Assembly: GCA_003696125.1 (NCBI GenBank)
Contig: RFHZ01000064.1
Location: 1 to 11,502 of the forward strand
Length of the DNA: 11,502 nt
Source of the DNA: Nitrospinota bacterium
Lineage (GTDB): Bacteria; Tectomicrobia; Entotheonellia; J063
Reading direction: 5' to 3'
The position numbers and the translations under genes are program-made. Shown here one piece after another: positions 8,966-11,502 of this stretch (positions are counted from its first letter, which is position 1; every line of letters starts with the position of its first letter). The notes beneath the pieces are model-generated. The model saw only the letters and a list, made by a program, of their open reading frames with translations, did no database searches and was not told where the DNA came from.

Positions 8966-9035
8966 CCGCCGAGGACGCCGAGGGCGCAGAGTGTTTTTGC
9001 TTATGTATCCCGGTGTTCTCTGCGGGCTCGGCGGG
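8966..9035. repeat. Degenerate hairpin repeat in the deacylase leader
   Basis: CGCCGAGGGCGCAGAG (8976-8991) pairs with CTCTGCGGGCTCGGCG (9018-9033): two 7-bp helices separated by a GG/GG internal mismatch, with a 26-base loop. The left arm is preceded by a second CCGCCGAGGA copy, so the unit CGCCGAGGN is tandemly repeated. This composition (CGCCGAGG...GCAGAG...CTCGGCGG) resembles short dispersed intergenic elements of environmental bacteria. It has no T-run, so it is not an obvious terminator, but in the leader RNA it would fold. Confidence 0.5.
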
Positions 9036-9179
9036 AAAAAGTTCTTCCGGTCACGCATGGCCTGAAGATGACTTAAGGTGCAAAAGGGTGAGGAATAGTT
9101 ACTTAGTGGAGTCACCGCACCTTGTCCCACAGGTACGGCAGTCACATGTTGCTCAAAGTAGAGGAGGGTAAAGGAGGCC

Positions 9180-10820
9180 ATGGCAGCAATCGATGTCCTC
9201 ATACGTGGCGCCAAGATCATCGATGGTACCGGTAATCCCTGGTTTTACGGTGAGGTGGCACTCCAAGGAGAGCGCATTGCAGGCATTACCCCACCGGGGG
9301 GTATCGACCCGGAACAGGCACACGAAGTCGTTGATGCCACAGGCATGGTGGTTTGCCCGGGTTTTATCGACATCCAGAGCCATTCTATTGCCCCTTTAAT
9401 GCTGGACGGCCGCTCTCTCTCCAAGATCACCCAGGGGGTCACGACCGAGATCATGGGAGAAGGCTGGACTCCAGCCCCCTTTGGTGGCAAGCTCGAGACA
9501 CCCATCGGGTTTAAGGTCTTTGCCGATCGCCTTCCCCAGTGGGTGGAACAGGCCAGGACCTGGCACCGTTTCCGCCACTGGCTTGAGGCCATGATGGCGC
9601 ATGGGGTCTCCCCGAACATCGGCTCCTTCCTGGGAGGTGGTACCCTGCGGCAGTACGTCAAGGGGATGGAGATGGGCCCCCCTTCTCCCGAAGAACTGGA
9701 CCAGATGCGGCGGCTAACGGCCGAGGCCATGGAAGATGGAGCCTTTGGCGTATCCTATGCCCTCATCTACCCGCCGGATGCCTATACAGAGACCGCGGAG
9801 CTGATCGAGGTGTGCAAGGTGGTCCGCCGGTATCATGGTCTCTATATCACCCATATCCGCTCCGAGGCGGATGAAATCTTTGCCGCTCTGGAGGAGGCGT
9901 TCACCATCGGCCGGCAGGCGAATCTCCCGGTAGAGATCTATCATCTCAAAGCCTCTGGTCGCCGCAACTGGCCTAAGATGCCTCAAGTGATCGCCATGAT
10001 CGAGCAGGCGCGGGCAGAGGGCCTGGATGTGACGGCAGACATGTACCCCTATACCGCGTCCGGAACCGGGTTGACCTCGGTGCTCCCCCCCTGGGCAGCG
10101 GCTGAAGGAAAGCTCTTTGATAACCTGCGTGATCCAGAGATGCGGGCCAGGATCAAGGAGGCCGCCTTACATCCGGATGGGAGCTGGGAAGCGATGGTCG
10201 ATCTGGATGGGACGGATGGGGTGATGCCGATCGGGTTTCAGAAACCGGAGAACCTGCAGTACAGGGGGAAACGACTCTCCGAGATCGCGGCCATGCGAGG
10301 GCAGGACTGGGTGGATACGGTTTTTGATCTTCTGCTATCCGAAGAGCAACGGATCAGCACCATCTATTTCTCCATGTCTGAAGAGAATGTCCGGCTCCAG
10401 TTGCAGCAACCCTGGATCAAAATCTCTACCGATGCCGGGGGCTTTGATCCGGTGTGGGGCCAGGAGATGGGTCCGGTCCATCCCCGTGCTTACGGCACCT
10501 ATCCGCGGGTTTTGGGGAAATACGTGCGGGAAGAGGGGGTGATACCCCTGGAAGAGGCCATCCGCAAGATGAGCTCTGCGGTGGCTGATCGTTTGGGAAT
10601 ACGGGACCGGGGACTGCTGCGTCCGGGGATGTACGCCGATGTGGTCATCTTTGATCCGGAGACCATTAGAGACCGGGCCACCTTTACAGAGCCACACCAG
10701 CTCTCTACTGGAGTGCGGGAGGTGTGGGTAAATGGGACCCGCGTCCTGAAAAACGGGGTCCATACCGGTGCCACACCGGGAAAGATCGTCCAGGGCCAGG
10801 GCGCGTCGACCTCTGTATGA
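9180..10820 (+). CDS. Amidohydrolase family 3 protein, D-aminoacylase / N-acyl-D-amino-acid deacylase-like
   Basis: A 546-residue cytoplasmic metallo-amidohydrolase. Relatives hydrolyse N-acyl-D-amino acids to a carboxylate and a D-amino acid. Seen: the N-terminal beta-domain LIRGAKIIDGTGNPW, barrel entry CPGFIDIQSHS (59-69), strand-5 His225 in YITHIRSE, strand-6 His255 in YHLKASG, DMYPYTASGTGL (287-298), strand-8 Asp418 in ISTDAGG, and the family's long C-terminal block HPRAYGTYPRVLGKYVREEG. Two metal-site positions are unusual: the usual HxH reads Gln66-Ser67-His68, and the bridging cysteine of D-aminoacylases (GVTTVVVGNCG) is replaced in GVTTEIMGEGW, leaving Glu94 nearby. Length, core and C-terminus are intact, so this looks like a distinct subfamily, not decay, and the substrate could differ. 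The ATG at 9180 is preceded by AAGGAGG (9171-9177), very close, and GAGGAGGG (9161-9168). It may be driven by the promoter at 8879-8907. Confidence 0.85.
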   Translation: MAAIDVLIRGAKIIDGTGNPWFYGEVALQGERIAGITPPGGIDPEQAHEVVDATGMVVCPGFIDIQSHSIAPLMLDGRSLSKITQGVTTEIMGEGWTPAPFGGKLETPIGFKVFADRLPQWVEQARTWHRFRHWLEAMMAHGVSPNIGSFLGGGTLRQYVKGMEMGPPSPEELDQMRRLTAEAMEDGAFGVSYALIYPPDAYTETAELIEVCKVVRRYHGLYITHIRSEADEIFAALEEAFTIGRQANLPVEIYHLKASGRRNWPKMPQVIAMIEQARAEGLDVTADMYPYTASGTGLTSVLPPWAAAEGKLFDNLRDPEMRARIKEAALHPDGSWEAMVDLDGTDGVMPIGFQKPENLQYRGKRLSEIAAMRGQDWVDTVFDLLLSEEQRISTIYFSMSEENVRLQLQQPWIKISTDAGGFDPVWGQEMGPVHPRAYGTYPRVLGKYVREEGVIPLEEAIRKMSSAVADRLGIRDRGLLRPGMYADVVIFDPETIRDRATFTEPHQLSTGVREVWVNGTRVLKNGVHTGATPGKIVQGQGASTSV

Positions 10821-10854
10821 CCGTACCAGGACCCGCACAGATCACCTGGAACGG
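10821..10854. terminator. Hairpin in the convergent gap, possible bidirectional terminator
   Basis: CCGTACCAGG (10821-10830) and CCTGGAACGG (10845-10854) pair at 9 of 10 positions with a 14-base loop. The stem fills the 37-bp gap between the deacylase stop and the convergent livF stop. Neither side has a run of T, so intrinsic termination would be weak. The location is the main argument. Confidence 0.3.
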
Positions 10855-10857
10855 GCT

Positions 10858-11502
10858 TCAGATGCCGAGGTAGACCTTCTTGACCTCTTCGTTGCGCAGG
10901 AGTTCCTCCCCTGTCCCTTCCAGGGCCAGCCGGCCACTCTCCAGGATATACCCACGGTGGGCCATGGAGAGGGCCAGTTGGACGTTCTGTTCGATGAAGA
11001 GGACGCTGATACCTGCCTCCTGATTGATCTTCGTGATGATCTCGATGATCTGTTCCACAATCTGGGGGGCCAGGCCGAGGAAGGGCTCGTCGATCATCAG
11101 GAGTTGAGGACGGGACATCAGGCCGCGGGCAATGGCCAGCATCTGCTGTTCCCCGCCGCTCAAGGAGTGGGCCAGTTGTTTGCGGCGTTCGGCCAGAATG
11201 GGGAAGAGTTCCAGGACCCAGGCCAGCGTTTCCTGGCGGTGCTTCCGGGCTTCTTCCAGGTAGGAACCGAGCAGCAGGTTTTGCTGCACGGTCAGGTAGG
11301 GGAAGACGCGGCGACGTTCGAGCACGTGGGAGAGTCCCCGCGCCACGATCTGGTGGGTAGGGAGATTGGTAATCGGTTCTCCCCGGAATTCTATGGTTCC
11401 CCGCTTTGCCTTTAACAGGCCGGAGACGGTATTGAGCAGGGTGCTCTTGCCGGCTCCGTTGGGGCCGAGCAGGCAGACGATCTCCCCTGGATGCACCTGC
11501 AG
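10858..11502 (-). CDS. livF: Second HAAT-family ABC transporter ATPase LivF-like, 5' end outside window
   Basis: The last 214 residues of a LivF-like ATPase. The frame stays open to the window's right edge, and only about 25 N-terminal residues are missing. Seen: Walker A GPNGAGKST (residues 13-21 of the visible part), signature LSGGEQQ, Walker B LLMIDEPFLGLAP, IEQN and the terminal VYLGI. The loop that normally reads HVPEGRRVFP is here HVLERRRVFP, an unusual pair of changes. A GTG near the edge (11496) is an internal valine codon, not a start. It differs clearly from the first livF in the window, so it belongs to a separate importer whose remaining genes should lie upstream on the minus strand, beyond 11502. 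It is convergent with the deacylase. Confidence 0.92.
   Translation of the reverse strand: MQVHPGEIVCLLGPNGAGKSTLLNTVSGLLKAKRGTIEFRGEPITNLPTHQIVARGLSHVLERRRVFPYLTVQQNLLLGSYLEEARKHRQETLAWVLELFPILAERRKQLAHSLSGGEQQMLAIARGLMSRPQLLMIDEPFLGLAPQIVEQIIEIITKINQEAGISVLFIEQNVQLALSMAHRGYILESGRLALEGTGEELLRNEEVKKVYLGI

Larger units (their letters stand above)
8778..9179. other. Divergent intergenic control region
   Basis: These 402 bases separate the minus-strand ligase pseudogene from the plus-strand deacylase. From left to right they hold the pseudogene's leader and ribosome site (8778-8832), its promoter, an inverted repeat shared with a plus-strand promoter, a leader of about 265 nt containing a hairpin repeat, and two purine-rich ribosome sites just before 9180. 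Open frames that cross it are unlike known proteins and run through these elements, so I see no gene here. Confidence 0.6.

Noticed and set aside
8879-9076. Possible small gene in the intergenic region (65 codons, plus strand)
   Set aside because: Its start lies in the -35 box of the plus-strand promoter, and it runs through the hairpin repeat. It has no ribosome site and no recognisable protein features.
10768-11415. Open frame of 215 codons on the plus strand antisense to the second livF
   Set aside because: It is the complement of a clear ABC ATPase and begins inside the deacylase gene.

Overview
The window reads as about 11.5 kb of GC-rich bacterial chromosome carrying one housekeeping fragment (vitamin B6 synthesis) followed by an accessory block for uptake and activation of small organic acids or amino-acid-like compounds. 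The organism cannot be named from this sequence. It makes pyridoxal phosphate by the PdxS/PdxT (DXP-independent) route. The transporter's binding protein has a Sec signal peptide without a lipobox cysteine, which suggests a free periplasmic protein and therefore a diderm cell. Short hairpin-type dispersed repeats sit between genes, as in many environmental lineages with repeat-rich intergenic regions. These are hints only.

Layout. Positions 1-950 hold the 3' end of pdxS and all of pdxT, overlapping by one base. A clear sigma-70-type promoter (1071-1099) then opens a run of six plus-strand genes: an acyl-CoA ligase (1146-2783), the two ATPases livG and livF (2849-4338, 4 bp overlap), the two permeases livH and livM (4494-6336, 1 bp gap) and the substrate-binding protein (6405-7634). 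Together these form a complete hydrophobic-amino-acid-type (HAAT) ABC importer with its own ligase. A 13-bp-arm palindromic repeat lies in the 155-bp gap between livF and livH.

On the minus strand, converging on the binding-protein gene, is a second AMP-binding ligase gene (7646-8777). It keeps its promoter, ribosome-binding site and first ~17 codons but has lost the middle of its N-terminal domain through an out-of-frame deletion, so it is a pseudogene. Its promoter and a plus-strand promoter diverge from a shared 32-bp inverted repeat (8857-8888) whose arms each contain one -35 hexamer. The plus-strand promoter points, through a ~265-nt leader carrying another degenerate hairpin repeat, at a D-aminoacylase-like amidohydrolase (9180-10820) with unusual residues at two expected metal-ligand positions. 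Convergent to it, cut by the window edge, is a second livF (10858-11502), the end of another HAAT operon.

Taken together, the importer would bring in a carboxylate, amino acid or N-acylated compound. The deacylase could release an acid and a D-amino acid, and the ligases would convert the acid to its CoA thioester. The substrate is not determined by the sequence, and the link between importer, ligase and deacylase is inferred from proximity.
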